From contig NZ_JAPEMA010000001.1 of assembly GCF_026343185.1 (NCBI RefSeq), forward strand, positions 2,604,001-2,668,000: a DNA stretch of 64,000 nucleotides. Direction: 5' to 3'. Made by a program: the position numbers and the translations under genes. This document shows, piece after piece, positions 44,454 to 57,114 of the stretch; the stretch's first letter is position 1; each line of letters starts with the position of its first letter. This stretch comes from Streptomyces sp. NBC_00091. GTDB lineage: Bacteria; Actinomycetota; Actinomycetes; Streptomycetales; Streptomycetaceae. Below the pieces are notes generated by a model. It was not told the origin of the DNA. It did no database searches and saw only the letters and a program-made list of their open reading frames with translations.

Positions 44454-45590
44454 ATGCATGTTTCGCATCTCTCATTGGCCGACTTCCGCTCGTACGCCCG
44501 GGCCGAGGTTCCCCTCGCCCCGGGCGTCACCGCTTTCGTGGGCCCCAACGGCCAGGGCAAGACGAACCTCGTCGAGGCCATCGGCTACCTGGCCACCCTG
44601 GGCAGCCACCGGGTCTCCTCGGACGCCCCGCTCGTACGGATGGGCGCGGACCGGGCGGTCATCCGGGCCGCCGTCACCCAGGGCGAGCGCCAGCAGCTGG
44701 TGGAGCTGGAGCTGAACCCGGGCCGCGCCAACCGGGCCCGCGTCAACCGGTCCTCGCAGGTCAGACCCCGGGACCTGCTGGGGATCGTACGGACCGTGCT
44801 GTTCGCCCCGGAGGACCTGGCCCTGGTCAAGGGCGACCCGGGCGAGCGGCGCCGCTTCCTCGACGAGCTGGTGACCGCCCGCTCGCCGCGGATGGCGGCG
44901 GTCCGCTCCGACTACGAGCGCGTGCTCAAGCAGCGCAACACCCTCCTGAAGTCGGCCGCGATGGCCCGCCGGCACGGCGGCCGCTCCATGGACCTCTCCA
45001 CCCTCGACGTCTGGGACCAGCACCTCGCGCGCACCGGCGCCGAGCTGCTCGCCCAGCGGCTGGACCTGATCGCCACGCTGCTGCCGCTGGCGGACAAGGC
45101 CTACGAGCAGCTCGCGCCCGGCGGCGGCCCGCTCGCACTCGCGTACAAGTCCTCCGCCGGCGAGCCGGTGGACAGCGGCGAGGCGCGCACCCGCGAGGCG
45201 CTCTACGAGGTGCTGCTCGCCGCCCTGGCCGAGGTCCGCAAGCAGGAGATCGAGCGCGGGGTCACCCTGGCCGGCCCGCACCGCGACGACCTCGTGCTGC
45301 GCCTCGGCGAGCTGCCCGCGAAGGGGTACGCCAGCCACGGCGAGTCCTGGTCGTACGCGCTGGCGCTGCGGCTGGCCTCGTACGAGCTGCTGCGCTCGGA
45401 GGGCGCGGAGCCGGTGCTGATCCTGGACGACGTCTTCGCGGAGCTGGACGCGCGCCGCCGCGAGCGGCTCGCGGAACTGGTGGCCGGGGGCGAGCAGGTC
45501 CTGGTGACCGCGGCAGTGGACGATGACGTTCCGGGCGTGCTGACCGGCACGCGCTTCGGGGTGTCCGGCGGTGAGGTGACCCGGCTGTGA
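44454..45590 (+). CDS. recF: DNA replication and repair protein RecF
   Basis: A 378-residue SMC-like ATPase with Walker [15 protein letters not shown] near residue 32 and, near the C-terminus, signature and Walker B ([24 protein letters not shown]). RecF helps load RecA at single-strand gaps. ATG 44454 follows GGGGGAGG. Its stop overlaps the next gene as GTGA. Confidence 0.96.
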   Translation: MHVSHLSLADFRSYARAEVPLAPGVTAFVGPNGQGKTNLVEAIGYLATLGSHRVSSDAPLVRMGADRAVIRAAVTQGERQQLVELELNPGRANRARVNRSSQVRPRDLLGIVRTVLFAPEDLALVKGDPGERRRFLDELVTARSPRMAAVRSDYERVLKQRNTLLKSAAMARRHGGRSMDLSTLDVWDQHLARTGAELLAQRLDLIATLLPLADKAYEQLAPGGGPLALAYKSSAGEPVDSGEARTREALYEVLLAALAEVRKQEIERGVTLAGPHRDDLVLRLGELPAKGYASHGESWSYALALRLASYELLRSEGAEPVLILDDVFAELDARRRERLAELVAGGEQVLVTAAVDDDVPGVLTGTRFGVSGGEVTRL

Positions 45591-46114
45591 ACGAGGGCGA
45601 GCAGCAGAAGCGCAAGGCCCCGGAGCCCTCCGGGGTGGACCTGGCCCGCCAGGCCCTCGCGGCCGCGCGGGAGCAGGCCCGGGCCCGGGGCAACGCGGTG
45701 AGCGGGCGCAAGCGCCAGCAGCAGCCCGGGCTGCGCTCGGGCGCCCGCGCCGACGGCCGGGACCCGATGCCGCTGATGGCCGCGCTGGACCGGCTGCGCA
45801 CGGAGCGCGGCTGGGAGATGCCGATCGCGGTGGCCGGGGTGATGGAGCGCTGGGCGGAGATCGTCGGCCCGGAGATCGCCGCGCACTGTGAACCGGAGCG
45901 CTACGAGGAGCGTGAACTCCTCGTACGGTGCGATTCCTCGGCCTGGGCCGCGCAGCTGAAGCTGCTGGCCCCGCAGCTGGTGGCTCGGCTGAACGCGGAT
46001 CTCGGCCAGGGCACGGTCCGGCTGATCAAGGTGCAGGGCCCCGGCGGCCGCCCCAAGCGCTACGGGCCCTGGCGGGCCCCGGGCAGCACCGGGCCCGGCG
46101 ACACCTACGGCTGA
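45587..46114 (+). CDS. DUF721 (DciA-like) protein
   Basis: A 175-residue protein: basic, Gln/Ala-rich N-terminus, then a DUF721 domain ([36 protein letters not shown], in two parts). DUF721 proteins of the DciA group load or assist the DnaB helicase in bacteria that lack DnaC. That suits its place between recF and gyrB and the DnaB gene at 5847, but loader activity is inferred. The start overlaps recF. Confidence 0.88.
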   Translation: MNEGEQQKRKAPEPSGVDLARQALAAAREQARARGNAVSGRKRQQQPGLRSGARADGRDPMPLMAALDRLRTERGWEMPIAVAGVMERWAEIVGPEIAAHCEPERYEERELLVRCDSSAWAAQLKLLAPQLVARLNADLGQGTVRLIKVQGPGGRPKRYGPWRAPGSTGPGDTYG

Positions 46115-48478
<2,364 letters not shown>

Positions 48479-48520
48479 GTCGGCCCGACGCTGACCGCCT
48501 GAAAGGACTTCTGACCAGCA

Positions 48521-51130
48521 ATGGCCGACGAAACCACACCCACCGCAGAGAACGCCGCGGAGGAGCAGCCCGTGCTGCGCATCGAGCCCGTCGGGCTCGA
48601 GACGGAGATGCAGCGCTCCTACCTCGACTACGCGATGTCCGTCATCGTCTCCCGCGCGCTGCCCGACGTACGGGACGGCCTCAAGCCCGTCCACCGGCGC
48701 GTGCTGTACGCGATGTACGACGGCGGCTACCGGCCCGAGAAGGGCTTCTACAAGTGCGCCCGCGTCGTCGGTGACGTCATGGGTACGTACCACCCGCACG
48801 GCGACTCCTCGATCTACGACGCCCTGGTCCGCCTGGCCCAGCCGTGGTCGATGCGCATGCCGCTGGTGGACAGCAACGGCAACTTCGGCTCTCCGGGCAA
48901 CGACCCGGCGGCCGCGATGCGCTACACCGAGTGCAAGCTGATGCCGCTGGCCATGGAGATGCTCCGGGACATCGACGAGGAGACCGTCGACTTCACGGAC
49001 AACTACGACGGCCGCAACCAGGAGCCGACGGTCCTGCCGGCGCGCTTCCCGAACCTGCTGGTCAACGGCAGCGCCGGTATCGCGGTCGGTATGGCGACGA
49101 ACATCCCGCCGCACAACCTCCGCGAGGTCGCGGCCGGCGCGCAGTGGGCGCTGGAGCACCCGGAGGCCTCGCACGAGGAGCTGCTGGACGCGCTGCTCGA
49201 GCGGATCAAGGGCCCGGACTTCCCGTCGGGTGCCCTGGTCGTGGGCCGCAAGGGCATCGAGGAGGCGTACCGCACCGGGCGCGGCTCCATCACGATGCGC
49301 GCGGTGGTGGAGGTCGAGGAGATCCAGAACCGCCAGTGCCTGGTGGTCACGGAGCTCCCGTACCAGACCAACCCCGACAACCTCGCGCAGAAGATCGCCG
49401 ACCTCGTCAAGGACGGCAAGATCGGCGGCATCGCCGACGTCCGCGACGAGACCTCGTCCCGGACGGGCCAGCGCCTGGTGATCGTGCTCAAGCGCGACGC
49501 CGTCGCCAAGGTGGTGCTGAACAACCTCTACAAGCACACCGACCTCCAGACGAACTTCGGCGCGAACATGCTGGCGCTGGTGGACGGGGTGCCGCGCACC
49601 CTGTCGATCGACGCGTTCATCCGCCACTGGGTGCAGCACCAGATCGAGGTCATCGTCCGGCGCACGAAGTTCCGCCTGCGCAAGGCGGAGGAGCGCGCCC
49701 ACATCCTGCGCGGTCTGCTCAAGGCGCTGGACGCGATCGACGAGGTCATCGCCCTGATCCGGCGCAGCAACACGGTCGAGATCGCGCGCGAGGGCCTGAT
49801 GGGCCTGCTGGAGATCGACGAGATCCAGGCCAACGCGATCCTCGAGATGCAGCTCCGCCGCCTGGCGGCCCTGGAGCGGCAGAAGATCGTCGCCGAGCAC
49901 GACGAGCTCCAGGCGAAGATCAACGAGTACAACGCGATCCTGGCCTCGCCGGAGAAGCAGCGCTCGATCGTCAGCGAGGAGCTGGCGGCGATCGTCGAGA
50001 AGTTCGGCGACGACCGGCGCTCCAAGCTGGTGCCCTTCGACGGCGACATGTCCATGGAGGACCTGATCGCCGAAGAGGACATCGTCGTCACGATCACGCA
50101 CGGCGGCTACGTCAAGCGCACCAAGACCGAGGACTACCGCTCGCAGAAGCGCGGCGGCAAGGGCGTGCGCGGCACGAAGCTGAAGCAGGACGACCTGGTC
50201 GACCACTTCTTCGTCTCCACCACGCACCACTGGCTGCTGTTCTTCACGAACAAGGGCCGCGTCTACCGGTCCAAGGCGTACGAGCTGCCGGACGCCGGCC
50301 GTGACGCGCGCGGGCAGCACGTGGCGAACCTGCTGGCCTTCCAGCCGGACGAGAAGATCGCCCAGATCCTCGCGATCCGCGACTACGAGGCGGCGCCCTA
50401 CCTGATCCTGGCCACCAAGGGCGGCCTGGTGAAGAAGACGGCGCTCAAGGACTACGACTCACCGCGTTCGGGCGGCGTCATCGCCATCAACCTCCGGGAG
50501 ACCGAGGACGGCAGCGATGACGAGCTGATCGGCGCCGAGCTGGTGTCCGCCGAGGACGACCTGCTGCTCATCAGCAAGAAGGCGCAGTCGATCCGCTTCA
50601 CGGCGACCGACGACGCGCTGCGCCCGATGGGCCGCGCCACCTCGGGCGTGAAGGGCATGAGCTTCCGCGAGGGTGACGAACTGCTCTCCATGAGCGTTGT
50701 CCGGCCGGGTACGTTCGTCTTCACCGCGACCGACGGCGGCTACGCCAAGCGGACGCCGGTGGACGAGTACCGCGTCCAGGGCCGTGGTGGCCTGGGCATC
50801 AAGGCCGCGAAGATCGTGGAGGACCGCGGGTCGCTCGTCGGCGCGCTGGTGGTCGACGAAACGGACGAGATCCTCGCCATCACGCTCGGCGGTGGTGTGA
50901 TCCGTACGCGCGTCAACGAAGTCAGGGAGACCGGCCGTGACACCATGGGCGTCCAGCTGATCAACCTGGGCAAGCGCGATGCCGTGGTCGGCATCGCTCG
51001 TAACGCCGAGGCCGGTCAGGAAGCTGACGAGGCCGACGAGATCGAGTCAGAGATCGAGGCGGCGGCCGACGTACCGGCCGCCGAAGCCGCCGAGGGCACG
51101 CAGCCCTCGGATGGGGAGCACGAGGAGTAA
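48521..51130 (+). CDS. gyrA: DNA gyrase subunit A
   Basis: An 869-residue subunit with the cleavage tyrosine in AAMRYTE (near residue 130) and a C-terminal beta-pinwheel holding the GyrA box ([10 protein letters not shown]). The quinolone region reads [17 protein letters not shown], with Ser and Asp at the positions equal to E. coli 83 and 87, so it looks quinolone-sensitive. The last about 30 residues are acidic. The next gene starts 3 bp after the stop. Confidence 0.97.
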   Translation: MADETTPTAENAAEEQPVLRIEPVGLETEMQRSYLDYAMSVIVSRALPDVRDGLKPVHRRVLYAMYDGGYRPEKGFYKCARVVGDVMGTYHPHGDSSIYDALVRLAQPWSMRMPLVDSNGNFGSPGNDPAAAMRYTECKLMPLAMEMLRDIDEETVDFTDNYDGRNQEPTVLPARFPNLLVNGSAGIAVGMATNIPPHNLREVAAGAQWALEHPEASHEELLDALLERIKGPDFPSGALVVGRKGIEEAYRTGRGSITMRAVVEVEEIQNRQCLVVTELPYQTNPDNLAQKIADLVKDGKIGGIADVRDETSSRTGQRLVIVLKRDAVAKVVLNNLYKHTDLQTNFGANMLALVDGVPRTLSIDAFIRHWVQHQIEVIVRRTKFRLRKAEERAHILRGLLKALDAIDEVIALIRRSNTVEIAREGLMGLLEIDEIQANAILEMQLRRLAALERQKIVAEHDELQAKINEYNAILASPEKQRSIVSEELAAIVEKFGDDRRSKLVPFDGDMSMEDLIAEEDIVVTITHGGYVKRTKTEDYRSQKRGGKGVRGTKLKQDDLVDHFFVSTTHHWLLFFTNKGRVYRSKAYELPDAGRDARGQHVANLLAFQPDEKIAQILAIRDYEAAPYLILATKGGLVKKTALKDYDSPRSGGVIAINLRETEDGSDDELIGAELVSAEDDLLLISKKAQSIRFTATDDALRPMGRATSGVKGMSFREGDELLSMSVVRPGTFVFTATDGGYAKRTPVDEYRVQGRGGLGIKAAKIVEDRGSLVGALVVDETDEILAITLGGGVIRTRVNEVRETGRDTMGVQLINLGKRDAVVGIARNAEAGQEADEADEIESEIEAAADVPAAEAAEGTQPSDGEHEE

Positions 51131-51133
51131 GTC

Positions 51134-51760
51134 GTGAGTGGAGCCACGGGCGCCGGACCGGCCGAGACTGGAGCGAACGGTGCCCGTGGCCCCGCCGCGG
51201 ACTCCCAGGGGGGAACCGTGACGGACACCCGAGAACCGGAACCCAAGCCGAAGGCGCAGACCCCGGCGAAGGGCCAGCCCAAGGGCCAGCCGAAGGCCCA
51301 GTCGAAGCAGCAGTCCCCGCAGGCCCCTGCGGCGCCCACGGGCCCGGGTGCGCAGCGCGGGGCCGTCCCGGGGGCCCGTACGGTCCCCAGGACGCGCAAG
51401 GCGCGGCTGAGGGTGGCCAAGGCCGACCCGTGGTCGGTGATGAAGGTCAGCTTCCTGCTGTCCATCGCGCTGGGCCTGTGCACCATCGTTGCCTCGGCGG
51501 TGCTGTGGATGGTCATGGACGCCATGGGCATCTTCTCGACGGTCGGCGGCACGATCAGCGAGGCGACCGGGTCGAACGAGAGCAACGGCTTCGACCTCCA
51601 GTCCTTCCTGTCGCTGCCGCGCGTGCTGATCTTCACCTCGGTGATCGCGGTGATCGACGTGGTGCTGATGACCGCGCTGGCCACGCTGGGCTCGTTCATC
51701 TACAACCTGTCGGCGGGCTTCGTGGGCGGCGTGGAGCTCACGCTCGCCGAGGACGAATGA
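51134..51760 (+). CDS. DUF3566 membrane protein
   Basis: A 208-residue protein with a long Lys/Pro/Gln-rich cytoplasmic N-terminus (about 95 residues), then a DUF3566 domain with two membrane helices (MKVSFLLSIALGLCTIVASAV and FTSVIAVIDVVLMTALATLGS) and a short acidic tail. It starts 3 bp after gyrA and is cotranscribed with it, the standard actinobacterial arrangement. Function is unknown. Confidence 0.88.
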   Translation: MSGATGAGPAETGANGARGPAADSQGGTVTDTREPEPKPKAQTPAKGQPKGQPKAQSKQQSPQAPAAPTGPGAQRGAVPGARTVPRTRKARLRVAKADPWSVMKVSFLLSIALGLCTIVASAVLWMVMDAMGIFSTVGGTISEATGSNESNGFDLQSFLSLPRVLIFTSVIAVIDVVLMTALATLGSFIYNLSAGFVGGVELTLAEDE

Positions 51761-51843
51761 CCTGCGCGGACGCCCCGTAGAAGGCGATTTTGGCTCGACC
51801 GCGTCTGTGCGCTAATCTTCAGGAGTCAGCGCGCAGCGCGGAT

Positions 51844-51917
51844 GGGGCTATAGCTCAGTTGGTTAGAGCGCATCCCTGATAAGGATGAGGCCACAGGTTC
51901 AAATCCTGTTAGCCCCA
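51844..51917 (+). tRNA. tRNA-Ile (GAT)
   Basis: A 74-nt cloverleaf. Acceptor GGGGCTA pairs with TAGCCCC, the anticodon GAT is at 51878-51880, and the T arm reads GGTTCAAATCC. CCA is not encoded. Confidence 0.97.
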
Positions 51918-51924
51918 CAGTGTC

Positions 51925-51957
51925 GAAGACCCCCAGGCCCATGGCCTGGGGGTCTTC
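51925..51957 (+). terminator. Terminator after tRNA-Ile
   Basis: GAAGACCCCCAGGCC (51925-51939) pairs perfectly with 51943-51957 around CAT. Confidence 0.85.
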
Positions 51958-52062
51958 GTCGTAGGGCCAGTTGGGGGACTCCCAGGTAACCGATCGGTAT
52001 CGGTCGGTGTGTATTGTTGGCGGCCAGAAGTCCCCAACGTCAATGAAGGACGAGGTCGCGCG

Positions 52063-52197
52063 GTGAAGAAGCTGCTCCTGGTCGCACTGGCCGCCATCGG
52101 CGGGCTCCTCGTGTACCGCCAGATCCAGGCGGATCGCGCCGAGCAGGACCTGTGGACGGAGGCAACTGACTCCGTGCCCTCTGGTTCCGGTGTGTGA
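52063..52197 (+). CDS. DLW-39-type small protein
   Basis: A 44-residue protein from GTG 52063: a short basic start, one hydrophobic helix (LLLVALAAIGGLLVYRQI), then EQDLWTEATD. The DLW core identifies this small actinobacterial family, which sits next to tRNA-Ile behind gyrA in many genomes. Function is unknown. Confidence 0.85.
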   Translation: MKKLLLVALAAIGGLLVYRQIQADRAEQDLWTEATDSVPSGSGV

Positions 52198-52319
52198 GCC
52201 CCACGATTGATTCCACGAAGCCCCGGCTGCCGCTGCTGCCGGGGCTTTGTGCTGTTCTGTGTCGATAAATTCGGTTATGCAAAGATTTGGCTTGCGGTAG
52301 CAAATTCGGGGTGTGCGTG

Positions 52320-53678
52320 ATGGTTCGGGTAGGTCGGATGCGTCGGACGACGCTGGCAGGGGCGGCGGCCCTGGGGCTGGTGGCCTGGCTCGCGGGGGCC
52401 TGGCTCCCGGGGGCCGCGTACGCGGCACCGGGGCCGTCCGCCGGTCCCTCCGGGGGTGCGTCGGGGTCCGCGCAGCCGCTGCCGGAGTACCGTCCGGCCC
52501 AGGGTGCCAAGGCGGTGCAGGGCAAGCCCTCGACGGCGGACGCTCCGCTCCTGGAGGTCGGCACCTTCTACGAGGACACCCTCGCCCCGGGCGAGCGGAT
52601 CTACCGGCTGGGCCTCGACGACGCCTCCAGCGTGTACGTCTCCGCGGTGCTGCGCCCGCCGGCCGGCGCCAAGGTCGGCTACGGCGACGACCTCAAGGTC
52701 GAGATCATGACCCCCGGCGGTCGCCCCTGCCCGTACAACAACGGCCAGGCCTCCTTCGGCTACGACCCGGTCCCGCTCAGCGAGGTGGGCCTGCGGCGGC
52801 TGGAGGAGGACGCCGAGTGCCAGGCGGCGGGCACGTACTACGCGAAGGTCACGCGGAGCGCGGGCAAGGAATCCTCGCAGGCGGCGTGGCCGGTGGAGCT
52901 CCTGGTCCAGCGCGAACCGGCCCCGGCCGCGGGCACCGCCCCGACCACCGCGCCCAGCGTCTGGCCCTCGGCCTCCCCGACCCTGCCCGGCTCGAACCCG
53001 GTGGCCCGTACCGGAGGCACCGGCTTCAACGACGCGCGGGCCCTGGACTCCGGGGTGTGGCGCGACGACCTGCGCCCCGGGCAGACGCGGTTCTACCGGG
53101 TGCCGCTGGACTGGGGGCAGCAGCTGGGGATCGGCGCCGAGATCGCCAAGGCCCGGATGACCAAGGACTACGGCTCCGCCTCCAACGGGCTCACCGTCTC
53201 GCTGTACACCCCGTACCGGGGGTTGGTGCAGGCCAAGGACACCTCCTACGACGGCAAGCAGGCGGCCTTGACGCTGCCGAAGACCGCGCCGGTGGCGTAC
53301 GAGAACCGTTTCTCCGACACGAACGAGGTGCGGCCCGTACGGCTGGCCGGGTGGTACTACATCGCCGTCACCCTGGGCGGGAAGGTCGGGGAGTTCACCG
53401 AGGACGCGACGCCGGTGCCGCTGACCCTGCGGCTGGACGTCACCGGCGGGCCGGCCAAGGCTCCCGCGTACAAGGAGAGCCTGGCGGCCGCCGGGTTCGG
53501 GGTGGGCGACGCCGAGCGGTCCGCCGCGAAGGAGGGGCTCACCGCCCCCGAAGCCGCCGCCGCGCGGGACAACGCCTCGGTGATGCGGGTGGTGGCCGGG
53601 GCCGGCTTCGGGACGGGGGCGGTGCTGCTGCTCGGGCTCGGGGGCTGGATCCTGCTGTCCCGGCGGCACGCCGCCTAG
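52320..53678 (+). CDS. Secreted, C-terminally anchored protein of unknown function
   Basis: A 452-residue protein with a signal peptide (MRRTTLAGAAALGLVAWLAG...AAYA), a long extracytoplasmic region and a C-terminal helix (GAVLLLGLGGWILL) with RRHAA. Two similar jelly-roll-like stretches (residues about 75-205 and 250-385) contain matching FYEDTLAPGERIYRL and WRDDLRPGQTRFYRV, so the region looks like a tandem duplication. No catalytic motif is seen. The start could be ATG 52338 instead. Confidence 0.75.
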   Translation: MVRVGRMRRTTLAGAAALGLVAWLAGAWLPGAAYAAPGPSAGPSGGASGSAQPLPEYRPAQGAKAVQGKPSTADAPLLEVGTFYEDTLAPGERIYRLGLDDASSVYVSAVLRPPAGAKVGYGDDLKVEIMTPGGRPCPYNNGQASFGYDPVPLSEVGLRRLEEDAECQAAGTYYAKVTRSAGKESSQAAWPVELLVQREPAPAAGTAPTTAPSVWPSASPTLPGSNPVARTGGTGFNDARALDSGVWRDDLRPGQTRFYRVPLDWGQQLGIGAEIAKARMTKDYGSASNGLTVSLYTPYRGLVQAKDTSYDGKQAALTLPKTAPVAYENRFSDTNEVRPVRLAGWYYIAVTLGGKVGEFTEDATPVPLTLRLDVTGGPAKAPAYKESLAAAGFGVGDAERSAAKEGLTAPEAAAARDNASVMRVVAGAGFGTGAVLLLGLGGWILLSRRHAA

Positions 53679-53714
53679 TGCTGTGGCCGGCGAACCTTGC
53701 CGGTCGCAGCACTA
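53676..53714. terminator. Shared terminator containing both convergent stop codons
   Basis: Arms 53676-53691 and 53699-53714 pair with two wobble mismatches. The stop TAG of the secreted protein (53676-53678) and of the kinase (53712-53714) are the two feet of the hairpin. Confidence 0.75.
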
Positions 53715-54896
53715 GTACTGCGTGAGCGCCCAGGTGCCGACCGCGAAGCACAGCAGGGCCGCGGTGAGGATGCCGGCGGTGACCTTCGCCGGGGGCGGGG
53801 CGATACCGCCGGCGGCCCGGGCGGCCCGGGCCGGCGGGGTGGCGGCGGGGGCGGTCGTCGCGGTGGCCGTCGGGGGCGCGAGGTGGAAACCGCCCGTCTC
53901 CGGGGGCGGCCCGTACGCCGACGGCGGCGGTCCGAAACCCGGGGCGGGCGTGGCGGCTTCGGCGGCGGGCACCGGGGTGCTGCGCGGGGTGTCCTGCGGA
54001 CTGCGCTGCGGGGTGACTTGCGGCCCGTCGGGGCCGAAACCGGCGGGGAGCGGCCCGAGTTGGTCGAAGACCTCGACCGGTTCCTCGTTCGCGGCGGGCG
54101 TCGGCAGCAACTGGGCAGCCTCGGCAAGGGCCTTGCGTGCCCCTGTGGCGGTCCGGAACCGGCTTTCGGGGTCAGGGTGCAGGAGGTTCGCGATGACGCC
54201 CCACAGCGGCGCGGGGACGCCTTCGGGGGCGTCGGGGATGCCGTGGGCCCTGAAGTGCTCCACCAGCGCCTGGGAGTCGGGCTTGCGGCCCCACAGCAGG
54301 TACAGGGCGACCAGGCCGACGGCGAAGAGGTCGGCGGGGAAGTCGGGCTCGGCGCCCATGAGCTGCTCGGGGGCGAAGTAGCCGGGCGTGCCGACCACGT
54401 AGTCGGTCTCCGTGAGCCGGGGCTCGCCCTTGCGCATGGAGATGCCGAAGTCGGACAGCCGCAGGTGCGGCCGCCCGGTTCCGGTGGCCTCCATCAGGAT
54501 GTTGGCCGGTTTGATGTCGCGGTGGACGACGCCCTCCGCGTGCACCACCGCCAGCCCCGACAGGAGCTGGTCGAGCAGCACGCACACGAAGCGGGGCGGC
54601 AGCGGCCCGTAGTCCCCGATCACATGGGCGAGGGAACCGCCGCTGACGAGGTCCATGGTGAAGAGGACCTTGTCGTCGTCCGCCGCCCAGCTGGCCGGGG
54701 CCAGGACGTGCGGGTGGTCGATGCGCAGGGCCTGCTCGCGCACGAACCGCAGCAGGGTGTGGGCATCGCTCTGCAGGAGGACCTTCGCGGCCACGTACCT
54801 GCGCCGGCGGTGGTCCCAGGCCCGCCAGACGGCGCCCGCGCCGCCCCGTCCGATCGGATCGATCAGCTCGTACCGCCCGGCGAAGACCTCACCCAT
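53712..54896 (-). CDS. Membrane-tethered serine/threonine protein kinase
   Basis: A 394-residue Hanks-type kinase with all key motifs: glycine loop GRGGAGAVW, lysine in VAAKVL, catalytic HRDIKPAN, LSDFGIS and APEQ. After residue 270 comes a Pro/Ala-rich linker of about 100 residues and one membrane helix at the very end (ILTAALLCFAVGTWAL). There is no PASTA or other sensor domain outside the membrane, so it should act on the inner face. It lies 31 bp after an HTH protein gene and may share its transcript. Confidence 0.92.
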   Translation of the reverse strand: MGEVFAGRYELIDPIGRGGAGAVWRAWDHRRRRYVAAKVLLQSDAHTLLRFVREQALRIDHPHVLAPASWAADDDKVLFTMDLVSGGSLAHVIGDYGPLPPRFVCVLLDQLLSGLAVVHAEGVVHRDIKPANILMEATGTGRPHLRLSDFGISMRKGEPRLTETDYVVGTPGYFAPEQLMGAEPDFPADLFAVGLVALYLLWGRKPDSQALVEHFRAHGIPDAPEGVPAPLWGVIANLLHPDPESRFRTATGARKALAEAAQLLPTPAANEEPVEVFDQLGPLPAGFGPDGPQVTPQRSPQDTPRSTPVPAAEAATPAPGFGPPPSAYGPPPETGGFHLAPPTATATTAPAATPPARAARAAGGIAPPPAKVTAGILTAALLCFAVGTWALTQY

Positions 54897-54927
54897 CGCT
54901 GTGCCCGCCCCCCGTCACCCGTGTCCG

Positions 54928-55476
54928 TCAGTTCTGGTGGGCCTCGTAGTGGGCCACCGCCTCAGCGGTGCGCCCCGCGCCGTACACCCGGAGGAACTCT
55001 GCCAGCTCCGGGTGGGTGGGTGCGAGCGTGTCCGCCGCCTCGATGATGTCGCCGGCCGCGGCGACCGAGCGCAGCAGCGACTGGATCTCGCGGACGACCC
55101 GCTTGACGGTGGGGGCGCCGGAGCTCGTGGTGGTCTGGCCGCTGTTGCTGAGGACGGAACCCCCCTGGGTGTTCTTGATCTCGTCCATCCGGTCGGTGGC
55201 CTCGGCGGCGCTGACGCTTCCGTCGGCCACCTGGCCGGCGAGGTCCTGGAGGGCCTGGACCCGCTGGACCACGGCCGGGTTGCCGATCTTCGCGCGCTGC
55301 CCGCTCATCAGCTGGGACAGCATCGGCGCCGACAGCCCGAGCACGGCAGCGAGGCGGGCCTGGTTGAGACCGAGGTCATCTATGAGCCGTCGGAACAGCG
55401 CGCCGAGCGGCTCCCCGTACCAACTGCGCTGGAGTTCCCTGGCTCTGGCCGTGGCCTCCTGCTGTACTGCGTCCAC
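54928..55476 (-). CDS. Helix-turn-helix DNA-binding protein
   Basis: A 182-residue protein from GTG 55476, after an AGGAAGA site. The HTH (LGLNQARLAAVLGLSAPMLSQLMSGQR) is in residues about 30-60. The rest is helical with a Ser/Thr-rich linker near 105-120. An in-frame codon at 55554 would add 26 residues without similarity. It precedes the kinase gene on the same strand, so it may be that kinase's regulator or substrate (inference). Confidence 0.82.
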   Translation of the reverse strand: MDAVQQEATARARELQRSWYGEPLGALFRRLIDDLGLNQARLAAVLGLSAPMLSQLMSGQRAKIGNPAVVQRVQALQDLAGQVADGSVSAAEATDRMDEIKNTQGGSVLSNSGQTTTSSGAPTVKRVVREIQSLLRSVAAAGDIIEAADTLAPTHPELAEFLRVYGAGRTAEAVAHYEAHQN

Positions 55477-55637
55477 TCTTCCTACTCCCCTTCGCTGGTG
55501 CGAACCTCGCGAGCATCTTACGGAGCGTGGTCGCGGGGCGGGAGTCCCTATCATTTTGCGGGATGCGGGGGTGCACCGGGTACTCTGTCCTGCGGAACGG
55601 ACACTCCCTCACCGGGGACGTCCGCGTCCAGTTGCTC

Positions 55638-55710
55638 GGGGCCTTAGCTCAGTTGGTAGAGCGCTGCCTTTGCAAGGCAGATGTCAGGAGTTCGAATCTC
55701 CTAGGCTCCA
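55638..55710 (+). tRNA. tRNA-Ala (TGC)
   Basis: A 73-nt cloverleaf with anticodon TGC at 55671-55673. The acceptor stem has the G3:U70 wobble pair that marks alanine tRNAs. CCA is not encoded. Confidence 0.97.
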
Positions 55711-56600
55711 CATTCAAGACCCCCCTGACCTGCGGAAACGCGGTCAGGGGGGTCTTTTTGCCGTCCGGGCTGCCGGCACCTTCGGGCTCAGGGTGCCGAG
55801 GGGGGCGGGGGTGTCCGGGTGGTGATGGTGTGGCTGTCGATGTGGTGCGGGTCATGGGCCCGTCGAGGCTGCCGCCGGCGGAGTACACGTCGGCGGGGAA
55901 TTGGTATCCCTTGCCCGCCATGCACGTTGACCATGCCTTTTCGGCCTGCTTCACCTCATGTGTTTGACGGGCCTGGTGATAGGCCTGACTGTCGAGGAGC
56001 TGTGCGGCGTAGAGGGCTGTGGCGTATTTCTCGTGGGTCATTGTCGGATCGCCGGACAGCGTCCGGTCGACTTCCCCGGTGCACCCCTCGGTCGGCAGTG
56101 GTTTGCCGTTGAAACCCGCGGACTTGTCTCCCACGGGGGCATCGACCAGCATCATGTCCTCCATCGCCTTGCCGGTCGGGATGGGCGGCTCATCGATGAC
56201 CTGGTCACTGCCGCTGAGCCAGTACCCCCAGGCTTTGGCCTGCTCCACGTTCGGGTCTCCGTAGAGGCGTTCCTCAGCGGTGAGGGGGCCCGCGAACGGC
56301 TTCGGGAGTTTGTAGGGTTCAAGGCCGTAGCGGGCCAGGCACTGGCGGCGGACGATGAACTCGGCCTGCTCGGAACGGAACTGCTGCCAGGGGCTGAGAC
56401 TCAACGCACCGGAGGGCAGGCGCAGGCCTTGTAGCACCGCGGGGGTGGGATAGCGCCAGGGCTTGCCGTCTTCGGCTGCCACTGTCGTACTGGGGGACGG
56501 TGACGGCGAGACCGGGGCGCCGGTTCGGGGCGTGGGGCCGCTTGCACAGGCCGCAGTCAGGCTGAGCGTCCCGGTCGCAGCCGCCAGCCAGCACCGTCAC
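55649..56600 (-). pseudogene. Decayed lipoprotein gene, antisense into tRNA-Ala
   Basis: From GTG 56482 an open frame of 277 residues runs leftward through the terminator and 62 bp into the tRNA-Ala gene before it stops. Upstream, the same frame encodes LSLTAACASG, a lipobox, but has no start and meets TGA. Dropping one base near 56586 joins it to VTVL and gives VTVLAAAATGTLSLTAAC, a normal lipoprotein signal. So I read it as a secreted lipoprotein whose signal region is frameshifted and whose C-terminus is also extended. A sequencing error is possible. Function unknown. Confidence 0.6.
55716..55759 (+). terminator. Intrinsic terminator after tRNA-Ala
   Basis: AAGACCCCCCTGACC (55716-55730) pairs perfectly with 55742-55756, followed by a T run to 55759. 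Confidence 0.92.
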
Positions 56601-56734
56601 CGCCGAAGAATAGCGATTGTTGATGCAGGTATTCGAGAATGTTGACGGGAGTCGATGAATCGGAAACTGGCGGATTCGCTTTCGGTGCAGGGGAATTCTG
56701 TAGGGTCACTACCTCAGAGATCGAGGGGTAGTCG

Positions 56735-57114
56735 ATATTCCTTTCCCGTGCGCGGACCGCGGCAGTAGGCGCCGTCATCCTGGCTGCGTTCGCCGTTTCC
56801 TGTGACGCGGAACCGGCGATACCGTCCGTCGAGACGCAGGCCGCCGCCTCCCCGGCCGGTGCCGTGTCCAGTCCCGCGTCCGCCGGGCCGTCGGAGTCCA
56901 CCGACCCCGTGGACACCGCTCCGGCACCCGAAAAGGTCCGGGACGCTTTCGCCGGGCTCCAGGCGACGCTCCGATCGAGCTGATCGCGAAGCTGGACGAG
57001 GAGCTCGGCGGCGACCGGTCCTTCGGGAACCTGAGGAAGCACCAGCCCTCGCTCATCGGCACCCGCGACAAGATCAACACCTGGATGCAGGGCCACCCGG
57101 ACGACTACCGCTGA
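56735..57114 (+). pseudogene. Remnant of a small lipoprotein gene
   Basis: Read from 56735 the frame gives a lipoprotein signal (ARTAAVGAVILAAFAVSC) after GAGGGG, but the start position holds ATA. The frame continues to a TGA at 56981. A second frame then reads APIELIAKLDEELGGDRSFG to HPDDYR and stops at 57112-57114, overlapping the 3' end of the MFS gene. The pair looks like one gene with a lost start codon and a frameshift, probably also an internal deletion, given the short length. It is divergent from the other decayed lipoprotein gene. Confidence 0.6.
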
